64,000 nt of DNA from Thalassoglobus sp. JC818 (GCF_040717535.1 NZ_JBFEFI010000003.1:380001-444000); one strand, 5' to 3'; counted from the stretch's first letter, positions 43,749-52,963 are shown. Numbers and translations are program-made. The notes: generated by a model from the letters alone, not told the origin.

Positions 43749-44957
43749 TTGTCCCAATCAGTTGGTCCGATGTCGCACAACACATTCAAAACTGCCTTCT
43801 GGACGATGCTTCTCGCATTCGGACTCACGCTCGTTCTTACCGGGTTCGATCCGGCAGACTTTGAGTTCGCCAGAAAGAAGGGCGACCCAGCCGGTCAGGC
43901 AGCGACTGAAGAAGTTGTTTCTTCTGACCCGATTACGGACAGTGCTGACGTTTCTTTGGAACCGACATCCGATGAAATCCCGAATCGGATGCACGTTGCG
44001 TTCCAGGAACTGCGACCGCGAACTCGTCCGCTCGCCAGGCAAGCTCAGCGGGAACCTGCTATCACACCGCTGACCCTTTCGCATTCTTCGAATACATCCA
44101 CAAACGCCGGATCTGAATGGAACGAGAGCCCGCTGCAAGTTGCGAGTTCACAGTCAGTGCCGACAGCGAATGCTTCGACTCACTTGGAGGCAGGATTTCA
44201 GGTTGCCTCGGCGGATCGCGATGCACGAATTGGACAGCCGCCCGTGCCTTCGAGTTTTGAGCAATCAACGCCTCCATCGTTTCCGGTTTCGTCTATTCCT
44301 CCTGTGACGGAAGTGGTCGAACAGAAATCGATCATGGTGCCGATTCCGGAAATGCATCACGACGACCGTTCTTCGTCGGCGAAAACTTCATCTGACGATT
44401 CGGAACTTTCGCTCGAACTGAGTGAGCTTCGACGTGAATTGATGGAAATCCAGTTGAACGAAGCACGCCGCGAACTCAACAAAGTTGGCGAGGCCAACAA
44501 AACGCCAGAATGGATGACGGAGATTCGCGAGCTGCGGCAGCTCATCGAAGAGGTACGAAGCCAGGCACAGGCAATGGTTGAAGTAAGAGAGCTCAAAGAG
44601 CCATCACTTGAATTTCCTTTTGAAGAGTCGAAGGAACAGATCGTTTCAGAAACGATTGCTCTAACAATTCCCGCTGAAGAATTACCAAGTCCAGTTGTCA
44701 GTGTCTCGGCGGGCAGCTCACAGGAACGAAAGACATTCCAATTCGAGAACGTTTCGATTCGGAAGGTTCTTGAGATCGTGGGACAACATGCCGGGCACCA
44801 CGTGGTGATCGAGCCCGGCGTGGTTGGAGACTATTCCGGCGAGCTAACAGATGTGGTTCCCAATGAGGCATTCGCCAATCTCATCCATGCACACCAACTG
44901 GGATTAAGAGCTAAAGGAGACTACGTGCTCGTGCGATCTCATCCGGGACTGAAGTAG
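43749..44957 (+). CDS. Single-pass protein with C-terminal STN/secretin-N-like domain
   Basis: A 402-residue protein. A transmembrane helix near the N-terminus (about 14-33) is followed by a long, Ser/Pro/Thr-rich low-complexity stretch (about 40-215), a coiled coil (LSLELSELRRELMEIQLNEARREL, about 225-285) and a C-terminal domain (about 330-400): KTFQFENVSIRKVLEIVGQHAGHHVVIEPGVVGDYSG and NEAFANLIHAHQLGLRAKGDYVLV. The last part matches the STN/secretin N0 fold used by secretins and TonB-dependent receptors. No secretin pore is present. The TTG at 43749 has AAGGA upstream; an ATG at 43770 is the alternative. Confidence 0.72.
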   Translation: MSQSVGPMSHNTFKTAFWTMLLAFGLTLVLTGFDPADFEFARKKGDPAGQAATEEVVSSDPITDSADVSLEPTSDEIPNRMHVAFQELRPRTRPLARQAQREPAITPLTLSHSSNTSTNAGSEWNESPLQVASSQSVPTANASTHLEAGFQVASADRDARIGQPPVPSSFEQSTPPSFPVSSIPPVTEVVEQKSIMVPIPEMHHDDRSSSAKTSSDDSELSLELSELRRELMEIQLNEARRELNKVGEANKTPEWMTEIRELRQLIEEVRSQAQAMVEVRELKEPSLEFPFEESKEQIVSETIALTIPAEELPSPVVSVSAGSSQERKTFQFENVSIRKVLEIVGQHAGHHVVIEPGVVGDYSGELTDVVPNEAFANLIHAHQLGLRAKGDYVLVRSHPGLK

Positions 44958-45013
44958 TCATCCGGAATTCTTTATCCCGATGATCAGTTGCGACCAAGGT
45001 GGCTTCGTCGCAG

Positions 45014-46369
45014 CTACTCAGCTTCATCTTGTGAGCAAACGAGAGCGACTCGCAAGTCCATCACATTTGTGTGGGTCGGCCCCGTCTTCAGGAGTCCTCC
45101 GACCGCTTCGAAGAACGGATAGGAATTGTTGATCGAGAGGAATTCGTCAATCGCCAACGATTCTTGTTCTGCGATGGCAAGCAATTCGGCGTCAATGACA
45201 GCGCCGGCAGCATCGGTGGGACCATCTTCTCCATCCGTCCCGCCAGACAGTATCGTGATTCCGTAGCTGTCCGCTTGTTTCAAGACTTGAGCAGCGGCGA
45301 GGACCACTTGCTGATTTCTTCCCCCTTTGCGAGGAAGGTCTGTCTTCGCGAGCGAGACCGTCGGTTCGCCTCCTTCAATAACACAGACTCTTTCTGATGG
45401 GGAAAGTAGGTTGCGTTCATCGAGACAGCGTTTAGCCAGACTCTTTCCAATCTCGTCGGCATCACCGTCCAGATCGGCCTGTGACGAAATGACTCTGTAA
45501 CCTAACTCGCTTGCTTTTTGAGTTGCCGCGGAGACGCTCGTCGAATTGTTGCCAATAATATGGTTCGAGTAGCTCGTTGTGATCGGAGAAGAATGGTCCA
45601 CCTGCTCTTCTATTTGCAGACGAAGAGCTTTCCAAATTGAATCTGGAGTGTCGTCAGGGCAACGTTCTTCCAGGACTGCGATGGCTGATTGTGGATCGGT
45701 TTGAGTTTTAACGGTTGGGCCAGATGCGATTGTATCGAGCGGATCGCCGATGACATCGGAGATGATGAGGCTGATGAGCTGGCCAGCCCCACAAGCACGC
45801 AGCAGTCCTCCTCCTTTCACTTCGGAGAGAGCACGTCGGACGCAATTCAGTTCCTGAATTGTGGCTCCCGAATGCATGAGCGTTCGAGTCAACTGTTGCT
45901 TTTCCTCAAGCGACACACCCGCCGGGGGGGCAGGGAGAAGTGCACTTCCTCCGCCAGAGATGACCACAAGACACAAATCGTCCGGACCAAGGTTTTCGAT
46001 GAGGTCCAGAATTCGTCGAGTTCCTTCAGCCCCAGCCTCGGTCGGTTCATTGACTCCAGCAGGGCGGGCAGCGTGTAGATGAATCTGACGGAGAGAGGTC
46101 ACACAATCCGCAGGCACATTGACCCATCCTTCGGTGCGATCGAGCCATACTTCGGGGAGGATCAATTCAATTCCGGCTGCCATTCCAGCACCGGCTTTCC
46201 CCGCTCCCACGACGCAAATTCGTGAGTTTTCTTTGAGTCTCCAAGCAGCTGATCCGCAGACCAACTGGTCGCCATCGATCTGAATCGCGTTGGAAACGAG
46301 TCGCCTCGATTCAACAGCGTCGACTCCAGCTTTCCAGATCTCAATCGCGGATTGGCGATGAACTCTCAT
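45014..46369 (-). CDS. Glycerate 2-kinase (GckA/TtuD, DUF4147 family)
   Basis: A protein of 451 residues of the class II glycerate kinase family, older label hydroxypyruvate reductase. It phosphorylates glycerate to 2-phosphoglycerate. Visible motifs: VVGAGKAGAGMAAGIE, LCLVVISGGGSALLPAPPAGVSLEEK, ELNCVRRALSEVKGGGL, LIISDVIGDPLDTIASGPT, and the C-terminal GGRNQQVVLAAA, LSGGTDGEDGPTDAAGAV and LKTGPTHTNVMDLRVAL. I chose the ATG at 46369 over a TTG at 46378. It lies next to tRNA-Thr on the same strand, about 100 bases apart. Confidence 0.92.
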   Translation of the reverse strand: MRVHRQSAIEIWKAGVDAVESRRLVSNAIQIDGDQLVCGSAAWRLKENSRICVVGAGKAGAGMAAGIELILPEVWLDRTEGWVNVPADCVTSLRQIHLHAARPAGVNEPTEAGAEGTRRILDLIENLGPDDLCLVVISGGGSALLPAPPAGVSLEEKQQLTRTLMHSGATIQELNCVRRALSEVKGGGLLRACGAGQLISLIISDVIGDPLDTIASGPTVKTQTDPQSAIAVLEERCPDDTPDSIWKALRLQIEEQVDHSSPITTSYSNHIIGNNSTSVSAATQKASELGYRVISSQADLDGDADEIGKSLAKRCLDERNLLSPSERVCVIEGGEPTVSLAKTDLPRKGGRNQQVVLAAAQVLKQADSYGITILSGGTDGEDGPTDAAGAVIDAELLAIAEQESLAIDEFLSINNSYPFFEAVGGLLKTGPTHTNVMDLRVALVCSQDEAE

Positions 46370-46470
46370 GAAATCCAAGCGATCCGTCTAGAGGTCACGA
46401 TTGGGTGACAATCCGGGTAACATTTGAGTTTCACCCATTCTTGAATCGACGTTAGTCCTTGTGAGACAAG

Positions 46471-46543
46471 AGCCACCGACTGGACTTGAACCAGCGACCT
46501 AGGCTTTACGAAAGCCTCGCTCTGCCAACTGAGCTACGGTGGC
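46471..46543 (-). tRNA. tRNA-Thr (anticodon CGU)
   Basis: A 73-base cloverleaf on the minus strand. The acceptor arms GCCACCG and CGGTGGC pair fully; the D-arm is AGCTCAGTTGGCAGAGC; the anticodon arm is AGGCT-TTCGTAA-AGCCT, giving anticodon CGT; the T-arm is GCTGG-TTCAAGT-CCAGT. The discriminator base is T, and CCA is not encoded. An integrase remnant lies directly upstream of its 5' end. Confidence 0.95.
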
Positions 46544-46564
46544 GAAGTGTTTGATTCCAACGAC

Positions 46565-46900
46565 TTACGACAAGTTCGGGATTTCTGAAATCTCCAGTGC
46601 ACAAGGATTGGCAAAAGAATCCGCATCCTGAGTGCGTCGCAGCGTCTCACTCAAACTCTCGGAGCTACGTTGTACGTAATATCGCATCGTTGTTTCAATA
46701 GAGTGGTGACCCATCATTTTCTGAAGGTCAGCAGGCATCAGAACCGCTTGCCAGCGTTCTTCAAAGCGACCTCGTCGCTGAACGCGCAAATGCATTTCTC
46801 GCAATGAATACCGTGTACGCGATGGTGAGTCGCTGCAAACCTGTTGGCTCAATACTCTATTGTCATTCGATAAGAGTTCGTTCAACTTCGTTTCACGCAA
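46565..46900 (-). pseudogene. Remnant of a phage-type tyrosine recombinase (integrase C-terminus)
   Basis: The 111-codon frame contains FEERWQAVLMPADLQKMMGHHSIETTMRYYVQ, matching the C-terminal active-site region of tyrosine recombinases: the His/Arg-like region, LMxHxxIxTTMxYYV and the catalytic Tyr (MRYYV). Upstream residues (about 1-45) do not look like integrase, and the N-terminal and core domains are absent. It lies about 22 bases from the tRNA-Thr gene, a common integration site. I interpret this as a scar of a lost integrated element; translation of the frame is doubtful. Confidence 0.72.
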
Positions 46901-46912
46901 CCGGTCAAATCA

Positions 46913-47293
46913 ATGAAGTCGATTCCGAAAGTCAGTCAAACACATCACTTTGCGAAGACAATCGACGAGTCGCTGACGATTCAGTTTGACGGATTGCCTC
47001 CCGTCCTTTCGACACCTCATCTGATTTGGAATCTTGAAACAGCTGCGATGGAGTTGCTGGAGGAGTACCTCTCAGAAGGAGAGATTTCGCTGGGAGTGCA
47101 GGTTGATGTGGAACATCTCAGCGCAGCTTTGATTGGAGATTCCGTTCAATTTCGGGCAACGGTTGTGAATGCGTCGGAGAAAGAAATTCTGTTCCGCGTC
47201 GACGCGACACTCTCAGGAACGGTCGTTTCTCGCGGTTTGCATCGGCGTCGGCTCGTTTCCGTAGCTACGATGCAAAAGCGGCTTCAGCGGTAG
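46913..47293 (+). CDS. FlK-like hotdog thioesterase
   Basis: A 126-residue hotdog-fold protein resembling fluoroacetyl-CoA thioesterase FlK and related acyl-CoA thioesterases: PPVLSTPHLIWNLETAAMELLEEYL, EISLGVQVDVEHLSAALIGDSVQFRATVV, ILFRVDATLSG and GLHRRRLVS. The conserved Thr, Glu and His of the FlK active site have counterparts (STP, LETAAM, VEHLSA). The natural substrate is likely an acyl-CoA but not predictable. It converges with mfnB, overlapping its 3' end by about 10 bases. Confidence 0.82.
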   Translation: MKSIPKVSQTHHFAKTIDESLTIQFDGLPPVLSTPHLIWNLETAAMELLEEYLSEGEISLGVQVDVEHLSAALIGDSVQFRATVVNASEKEILFRVDATLSGTVVSRGLHRRRLVSVATMQKRLQR

Positions 47294-48060
47294 TTCGAAA
47301 CCGGATCACTGATCGCGTTTAACAATGATCGGATTTCGACTTCTGAAATGGGGCCGGTCCGATCGCGGTTTTGGCAGGCGGCAGTGCGGACAGCGACGAT
47401 ATCGACCGGAAGCTTCGACAACGGGGCAATATCTTCGAGTTGCAGTCTTCCGGCGAGGGCACAAAAGAGATCGTGGCTTTGAATTTGGTGGCAATAATTC
47501 TCGAGCACGTCGTCGGGGATGATTTCTCGCAATCGTCCGCTCTGCTTGGAATAGGTGTCGATGAGAACGCCAGCACACCCGAAATCAGCAGCAGCGGAAA
47601 TGACGTCTTCAATCGGGGGGGACTGAGCGACGAGTTCATCTGCATAAGCGACTGCAATCCAACTTGTGTGCTCAGCTGCTCCGAGTTGTGCCTCGATTTG
47701 TTGTCTGGTCTCGTTCCACTTCTCCGTCCAATTCGTGGAACTTCTAAGTCCAGACAAACCGAGTTTCAGAAAATCGATTTGCTGTCCGTCAAAATTCCAC
47801 TCGCGCCACCGAGGACTCGCGTCGCTGACTTCTCCGCAGGCACAGCTGAATTTAACTGTGATGAGAACCCGGCCGGCTGATTTCGTCTGTGAACAGAGGC
47901 AATCTTCGATCGTTTTTCCCGAAGCTGCCCCGAGAGAACCTCTGGATGGATCTTTGAAATCCAGAATGTTCACACCGCTCGATAATGCAACACTTGCCTC
48001 TTCCGAATTTCGCACACTGACAAGGAGTTGCACCAAGATTTTCCTATCGGGAGAGGTCAT
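47284..48060 (-). CDS. mfnB: (5-formylfuran-3-yl)methyl phosphate synthase, MfnB
   Basis: A protein of about 258 residues starting at the ATG at 48060 (MTSPDRKILVQLLVSVRN). It matches MfnB (DUF556), which makes the furan precursor of methanofuran from two glyceraldehyde-3-phosphate molecules. Motifs: LLVSVRNSEEASVALSSGVNILDFKDPSRGSLGAA with the Asp/Lys active-site pair, VKFSCACG, and GVLIDTYSKQSGRL. Planctomycetes use tetrahydromethanopterin/methanofuran-linked C1 transfer, so this is a plausible housekeeping step. No other C1 gene is adjacent. Confidence 0.88.
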   Translation of the reverse strand: MTSPDRKILVQLLVSVRNSEEASVALSSGVNILDFKDPSRGSLGAASGKTIEDCLCSQTKSAGRVLITVKFSCACGEVSDASPRWREWNFDGQQIDFLKLGLSGLRSSTNWTEKWNETRQQIEAQLGAAEHTSWIAVAYADELVAQSPPIEDVISAAADFGCAGVLIDTYSKQSGRLREIIPDDVLENYCHQIQSHDLFCALAGRLQLEDIAPLSKLPVDIVAVRTAACQNRDRTGPISEVEIRSLLNAISDPVSNYR

Positions 48061-48273
48061 TCCACAAGATGTTGGCAGTCGCAAGATTTGGCAGAACTTA
48101 GCATTTTTCAAGCCCCGTGTGCAGTCTTTTCAATTGCGCCGACTTTCTTGTCTTCGCCTCAAGAAATCGAATTGCCACGTTTTGGGGATTGTGTTATCAC
48201 CCTGCCTCACTTGAAGGAACTCATTGGCCGGAGCTCATTTTTATGAGCACCGTGAGATAGACAGGAAGTCCAT

Positions 48274-49692
48274 ATGTCGTCACGGAACGACGACGCAAGT
48301 GCCAAAGGCGCTCAGCGTTTGAGATTGCTGTTCGTTGATGACGAAGCCCCGATCCGCATGGTGATGGGCGACGAACTCGAGCGAATCGGACACGATGTGA
48401 CCGTCTGCGAGGGAGGTCAAGAAGCGATTGATGTCCTCTCGGACAACGCTTTTGATGTCGTCATTACCGACTTGAAAATGCCACAAGTCGACGGATGGGC
48501 AGTCATCGATCACATCAACAAATCCGGCGTCGAAACTGATATCATTATCAGTACCGGTCACGGTGATTTCGACGACGCGATTCGTGCGATTCGTGCAGGT
48601 GCTTACGACTTCTTGCGCAAACCCTACAAAATTGTCGAGATCGCAAACGTTCTCAATCGAGTCGCTGCAAAGCGATCATTGGAGAACCGTGCGCAAGCTC
48701 TTGAGACAGAGCTGCAAAGCGTTCGCGGAAAAACGAAACTGATCGGGGAAACCGAGGGAATGCTGCGAGTCAAACGACTCGTTGAACGCATTGCCCCCAC
48801 CGATTCCAGCGTTCTGATCCTGGGAGAAACCGGGACCGGAAAAGAAGTTGTTGCTCGCAGTATTCACGAGCACAGCTCACGCTCAAAAATGCCATTTGTG
48901 GCAGTCAACTGTGGAGCGCTGCCGGAGAATCTGGTTGAGAGCGAATTGTTCGGCCACAAAAAGGGTGCATTCACGGGAGCGGACACTCCACGTAAAGGTT
49001 TGATTGAAGTCGCCAACGGAGGCACGTTGTTCCTCGACGAATTGGGCGAACTCGACAAAACGATGCAGGTCAAGCTTCTCCGATTTCTGGAGTCCGGTGA
49101 AGTTCGCCGTGTCGGAGAGAATGAACCATTCAATGTCGATGTGCGCGTCGTCTGTGCGACAAACCGCAACCTTGAAGACATGGTTCATGAAGGAACATTC
49201 CGAGAAGATCTCTTTTTCCGGGTGAACACGTTCGAAATTCGTCTGCCTGCTCTGCGTGAACGAAAAGACGATATTCCGGCACTGGCGAAGTTTTTGATCT
49301 CTCGCTGTCTGAAACGAGATTCAATTCCGGAAGATATTCTGGCTCCGAAAACGATTGAGCTGCTACGAGCTCACGATTGGTCCGGAAATGTTCGTGAACT
49401 CGCCAATGCGATTGAGCACGCGGTCATTCTCTCGAATGGCCAAACAATCGAACCGGGCGATTTGCCGGGAAGTGTGAGTCGCAAGTCGAGCAGTTCGAGT
49501 CGACCGTTCCACGTGACCAACTTTGTGCAACCGCTGACACTTCGAGAGATCGAAATGGAAGTGATTCTGCAAACGCTCGACAAGTACAACGGCGACAAGC
49601 CACAAACGGCCGAAGAACTTGGGATCGCGCTGAAGACGCTTTACAACAAACTCAATCAGTATCAGTCAAACGGTCAATCAGAAGCTGCTTAA
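48274..49692 (+). CDS. Sigma-54-dependent NtrC/AtoC-type response regulator
   Basis: A 472-residue regulator. The receiver domain (about 15-130) has VDDEAPIR and DVVITDLKMPQVDG with the phospho-acceptor Asp66, plus the Lys in LRKP. The AAA+ domain (about 160-390) has Walker A GETGTGKE, GAFTGAD for sigma-54 contact, and GGTLFLDELGEL. A Fis-type HTH follows (TLREIEMEVILQTLDKYNGDKPQTAEELGIALKTLYNKL). It should activate sigma-54 promoters by phosphorylation from a histidine kinase not in this window. CAGGAAG is upstream of the ATG. Confidence 0.95.
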   Translation: MSSRNDDASAKGAQRLRLLFVDDEAPIRMVMGDELERIGHDVTVCEGGQEAIDVLSDNAFDVVITDLKMPQVDGWAVIDHINKSGVETDIIISTGHGDFDDAIRAIRAGAYDFLRKPYKIVEIANVLNRVAAKRSLENRAQALETELQSVRGKTKLIGETEGMLRVKRLVERIAPTDSSVLILGETGTGKEVVARSIHEHSSRSKMPFVAVNCGALPENLVESELFGHKKGAFTGADTPRKGLIEVANGGTLFLDELGELDKTMQVKLLRFLESGEVRRVGENEPFNVDVRVVCATNRNLEDMVHEGTFREDLFFRVNTFEIRLPALRERKDDIPALAKFLISRCLKRDSIPEDILAPKTIELLRAHDWSGNVRELANAIEHAVILSNGQTIEPGDLPGSVSRKSSSSSRPFHVTNFVQPLTLREIEMEVILQTLDKYNGDKPQTAEELGIALKTLYNKLNQYQSNGQSEAA

Positions 49693-49735
49693 GCCTCTCG
49701 TTTGCACTGTTTCCTCGATTGATTTTTGAAGTCGG

Positions 49736-49767
49736 GTTCCCTGATTGCTTTTCGTGAATCAGGGAAC
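49736..49767. terminator. Hairpin downstream of the response regulator
   Basis: An 11-bp perfect stem (GTTCCCTGATT at 49736-49746 with 49757-49767) and 10-base loop. No T-run follows on the plus strand, so it may be a weak or factor-assisted terminator or an RNA-stabilising hairpin between convergent genes. Confidence 0.5.
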
Positions 49768-49857
49768 GGCATCTCGCCTGAGTCTGAGTTTGTCGTGAAA
49801 CGGTGCGAAATCTGGATGATCTCAGGCTAAACACAAATTGCTGAGATTGCGATATTG

Positions 49858-51015
49858 CTACAGATGTTTCAGTCGGTTGCGATGATATTCCAACCGTTCT
49901 TCGCTGGTCATCTTCGAGAAGTCAATCTGTGCGGAGCTGTTCACCTTTGACTTCGGAGCAGGGGCTGCTGCGGAACTCGACTTGTTCTCTTCGATGTAAC
50001 TCTGAGACCCGGTGGTAATTTGTTGGTCCTGCTCAAGTGGCCGCAGCGGGGCAATGTTGAGTTTCTTGAGAACTGAGTGGTAAGCGACGACCGCTTCCTC
50101 CGGGCTGATCACTCCATCCACGATGTGTCGCAGAAACTCGATGAACGCCATTTGATTCTCTGCATGGTTGATCTTTCGTCCATAGAGTGCGACTCGCGCC
50201 CCATGCTTTTGGGCATCGTGAATCATCTGAAACGCATCCCGCGTAGTCCCCGATGATCCTCCCAGAATTCCGACGACAAGGTGAGGGTCATAATTGACGA
50301 GCTCTTCCAATGCTTCCGGGCCGGGATATGGAATCTTCAGAAAGATGGGACGCGCGACGGATGGAACTCCCGCGAGTGTCCGGGCGATGACATCGTTGAC
50401 GAAAAACGGAACTTCGGACTTCGGAATCGTGCCGGGAAAGTTCGGATGAAAGACTTCCAGGAAGTGCCGAAATTTCTTTCGCTCTGCTTCGATTCGAAAT
50501 TCGCGATACGAGTTCAACGTCTCAAGGTCCTGTCCGATGAGGTTGTTGAACGTGACGGAATAAAGACCGAGGTCGGCACCGAATTCTCGGTTGTCGCTTG
50601 GGCAGTCGACTTCACCACATTGAGCATGGTCGAGCAAAGCTGTTCGAAACGGTCGGGCGGGTTCGGTCGGAATTGTGCTTCCGCGAAAGACGAAAATATC
50701 CGTCGCATCATTGGCTCGAATTGCTGGCGTCACGTGTGACTTATCGAAGAGCCTTTCTTTCTGACACAAGATCTCTGATGTACTGGCAGACATCAGCACG
50801 ATGTCGACGACGCCTTGACGAATGACCTGTCGAATCTGTTCGCGGTATTCTTCGAGAGACTTGAAGGGAAACTGGCTGTCTGAATTGTGTCGATGTCCCG
50901 GTGCTGCGATTCCAAACCCCATGTCAGCATCTTTCGCATCAGCGATGATGAACTCGTTGCTGCCAGCTGGGTTCGAATGAATCGATTCCAGTTTCGCATC
51001 CAGAGATTTCTGCAT
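49858..51015 (-). CDS. Aldolase-like hypothetical protein
   Basis: A protein of about 385 residues. The ATG at 51015 has AAGGA 8 bases upstream; an ATG at 51072 overlaps the stop of the upstream gene and is also possible. The core (about 25-325) looks like a TIM-barrel aldolase of the class I/DhnA type: FIIADAKDADMGFGIAAPG, GVVDIVLMSASTSEIL, PIFLKIPYPGPEALEELV, LVVGILGGSSGTTRDAFQMIHDAQKHGARVALYGRKI. The last has the Lys/Arg near a phosphate-binding GG. The C-terminal ~60 residues are low-complexity and end in a helix. The substrate is unknown. Confidence 0.7.
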   Translation of the reverse strand: MQKSLDAKLESIHSNPAGSNEFIIADAKDADMGFGIAAPGHRHNSDSQFPFKSLEEYREQIRQVIRQGVVDIVLMSASTSEILCQKERLFDKSHVTPAIRANDATDIFVFRGSTIPTEPARPFRTALLDHAQCGEVDCPSDNREFGADLGLYSVTFNNLIGQDLETLNSYREFRIEAERKKFRHFLEVFHPNFPGTIPKSEVPFFVNDVIARTLAGVPSVARPIFLKIPYPGPEALEELVNYDPHLVVGILGGSSGTTRDAFQMIHDAQKHGARVALYGRKINHAENQMAFIEFLRHIVDGVISPEEAVVAYHSVLKKLNIAPLRPLEQDQQITTGSQSYIEENKSSSAAAPAPKSKVNSSAQIDFSKMTSEERLEYHRNRLKHL

Positions 51016-51071
51016 CGTTGAATCCTTCGTGGCCGTTTCTTCGATTGTCTGCGGTCTATTTAGTGAGCTCA

Positions 51072-51977
51072 TCAATCGTTTGACAAAGCTTGCGGGGGAG
51101 GCATTTTGGTTCTGCTGGAGATCCAGTCGGGCTCGACAAATCGCCGCAGATTCCAGTGCAGGGCGTGATTCATCAGCTGTTCAGTTTGCAGCCGTTCTTG
51201 ATGATCACAACCTTCTTTCCACTCAAAGCCGATCGCTCCCAGTCTGCTGGCCCAGCGTTCTTTTTCAGCTGTCCGATTGATTTGCTCTTGAATTCGAATC
51301 GACCAAACGATGCCGAACAAGTCACGAAAATCGAACCACACAGTATCGAATCCCGATTCGTCCACAGTTGTGCGCTGCAGTTGACGGAAACCATGAAGCA
51401 TTCCGAATGAGATGCAGCAAGCTGCAATCGATCGGACCAGTTGTTCCGTTTCATGTGAATCGTAAAACAGATTTGAAGTTGACCACACGATCAACATCAC
51501 ACCGACTCCCAGGAAAGTCACGCTCATACCGCAACGGGTCCCGGCATAGTTTCCGACTCCCATCACCAATACGAGTCCAAAGCCGACCAGAGCTGGTGAC
51601 TGAATCACAAGTGGTGGAAGATCGGGAAGTCTTGAGAGGTCTGCCAGGGCTGGCCAGCCGAGAACCGCAACCAGCGGCAGTAAGATGAATCCGTTCCAGA
51701 CTCGGGATGTTGGTCTCTTGGCTCCCAGTACTGCGATGAGCGGACAACACATGATCACGGCTGTCCAATACCACAACTGATCATGGACAGCATTCGAAAC
51801 TCTCCCAAGGTCGAAGCTGAGTGCGATGGCAATCAGCAAAGCGATATTGGCACCAAAAAGCCAGCAGACACTCGCCTTTAAGACGGTCACAGTCATCCGG
51901 TGGTAGACATGCCACAGGATGAAGAGGTGCCTGATCGTGAGCAGCAGGGAAATGAACAGCAGAGTCGTTGTGAGCAT
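51072..51977 (-). CDS. Multi-pass membrane protein of unknown function
   Basis: A 301-residue protein with about seven hydrophobic helices in the first ~200 residues (starting MLTTTLLFISLLLTIRHLFIL) and a soluble, charged C-terminal ~100 residues containing WFDFRDLFGIVWSIRIQEQINRTAEKERWASRLGAIGFEW. I do not recognise a family. Its stop codon shares one base with an ATG of the downstream aldolase-like gene (TGATG), so the two may be translated together. Confidence 0.7.
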   Translation of the reverse strand: MLTTTLLFISLLLTIRHLFILWHVYHRMTVTVLKASVCWLFGANIALLIAIALSFDLGRVSNAVHDQLWYWTAVIMCCPLIAVLGAKRPTSRVWNGFILLPLVAVLGWPALADLSRLPDLPPLVIQSPALVGFGLVLVMGVGNYAGTRCGMSVTFLGVGVMLIVWSTSNLFYDSHETEQLVRSIAACCISFGMLHGFRQLQRTTVDESGFDTVWFDFRDLFGIVWSIRIQEQINRTAEKERWASRLGAIGFEWKEGCDHQERLQTEQLMNHALHWNLRRFVEPDWISSRTKMPPPQALSND

Positions 51978-52275
51978 GCGATGCCGGCAGGACAGGTCGG
52001 TTTAGTCAATCGAAATCGTCCAGAATAACGAGTTGATGATGGGTTCTCAGCGCTGGCGGACGTCACTGTCGGAATAATCAGAACGAGCGGACCGTCCCTG
52101 TCCGAACAGGTCAGTTTTCGAGCACAGAAGCTCCACATGGTCACCGGAGTTTCCCGAAAACATCTTCCGTGGACTCAAACATTCATGGTGAGTGGTGGAC
52201 TTCTCCAGATGACTTCTCAGTCAAGCTGAAGTCCACAATCCTAAAACCCCGGGACGAAGTCGAGGAGATTTCAAG

Positions 52276-52884
52276 ATGAAATGGACAACGATTACTGCTG
52301 CTTTGCTGATCGCTGCCAGCGTGAACATTGCTGACGCTGGTCTGTTCGGCCGCGGCCAGGGCTGTTGTGCCCCAGCTGCTACTTGTTGCGACGTTGCTGC
52401 TACCTGTGCCGCTCCATGCGATCCAGGTTGTGCAGCTCCTTGCGGAGACGCTTGTGCACCTAACTGTGCAGCTCCAGCTGCTTGTGCACCTGCTTGTGCC
52501 GCTCCTGCTGCTGCTTGTGCTCCAGCTTGTGCTGCTCCAGCTGCATGTGCTCCTGCCTGTGCCGCTCCAGCTGCATGTGCTCCTGCTTGCTGTGCTCCAG
52601 CTCCAGAAGCTTGCTGTGCACCAGTTCGCTGCTGCAAGCCACACCGCAAAAACCGCGTTCTTGGCTGGTTCAAAGATCGTTGCCGAAGCATCGGCGACGG
52701 ATGCTGCCGCCTCGGAAGCTGCTTCAACCGCAAGCATGACTGCTGTGCTCCAGTGAGCACATCATGTGCACCAGCTTGTGCAGCTCCTTGCGATCCAGGA
52801 TGTGCAGCACCTTGCGATCCAGGATGTGCAGCTCCAGCTGCATGTGCTCCAGCTTGTGCCGCTCCTTACGGTGCTTGCAACTAA
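52276..52884 (+). CDS. Secreted Cys/Ala/Pro repeat protein
   Basis: A 202-residue exported protein (signal MKWTTITAALLIAASVNIADA). The mature part is made of short repeats such as AACAPACAAP and CDPGCAAPC and contains 38 Cys in total (about 19%). A basic island (about 118-155) lies in the middle: CKPHRKNRVLGWFKDRC and RLGSCFNRKHDC. GAGGAG lies 8 bases before the ATG, and a very strong terminator follows. Its unusual composition suggests a disulfide-crosslinked structural or cell-surface component, which is inferred, not shown. The repeats are also visible at DNA level (52370-52620 and 52760-52870). Confidence 0.85.
   Translation: MKWTTITAALLIAASVNIADAGLFGRGQGCCAPAATCCDVAATCAAPCDPGCAAPCGDACAPNCAAPAACAPACAAPAAACAPACAAPAACAPACAAPAACAPACCAPAPEACCAPVRCCKPHRKNRVLGWFKDRCRSIGDGCCRLGSCFNRKHDCCAPVSTSCAPACAAPCDPGCAAPCDPGCAAPAACAPACAAPYGACN
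52370..52620 (+). repeat. Short direct repeats inside the Cys-rich gene
   Basis: Units of 24-30 bases such as GCTCCAGCTGCATGTGCTCC recur in tandem, encoding AACAPACAAP-like decapeptides. A second block at about 52760-52870 has units encoding CDPGCAAPC. Such arrays change length easily by slippage or recombination. Confidence 0.75.
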
Positions 52885-52963
52885 GTAAGTTGAATCAGGG
52901 AAAGTCGAATCGAACAGGTTCCCCCCAAGAATCTTAAGACTCGATAACAACCTGCTGAACTTC

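Noticed and set aside
52328-52756. Leu/Val-rich open frame inside the Cys-rich gene
   Set aside because: It is an out-of-frame reading of the CTGCTG/GCTCCA repeats; the Cys-rich frame has the signal peptide, ribosome-binding site and terminator.
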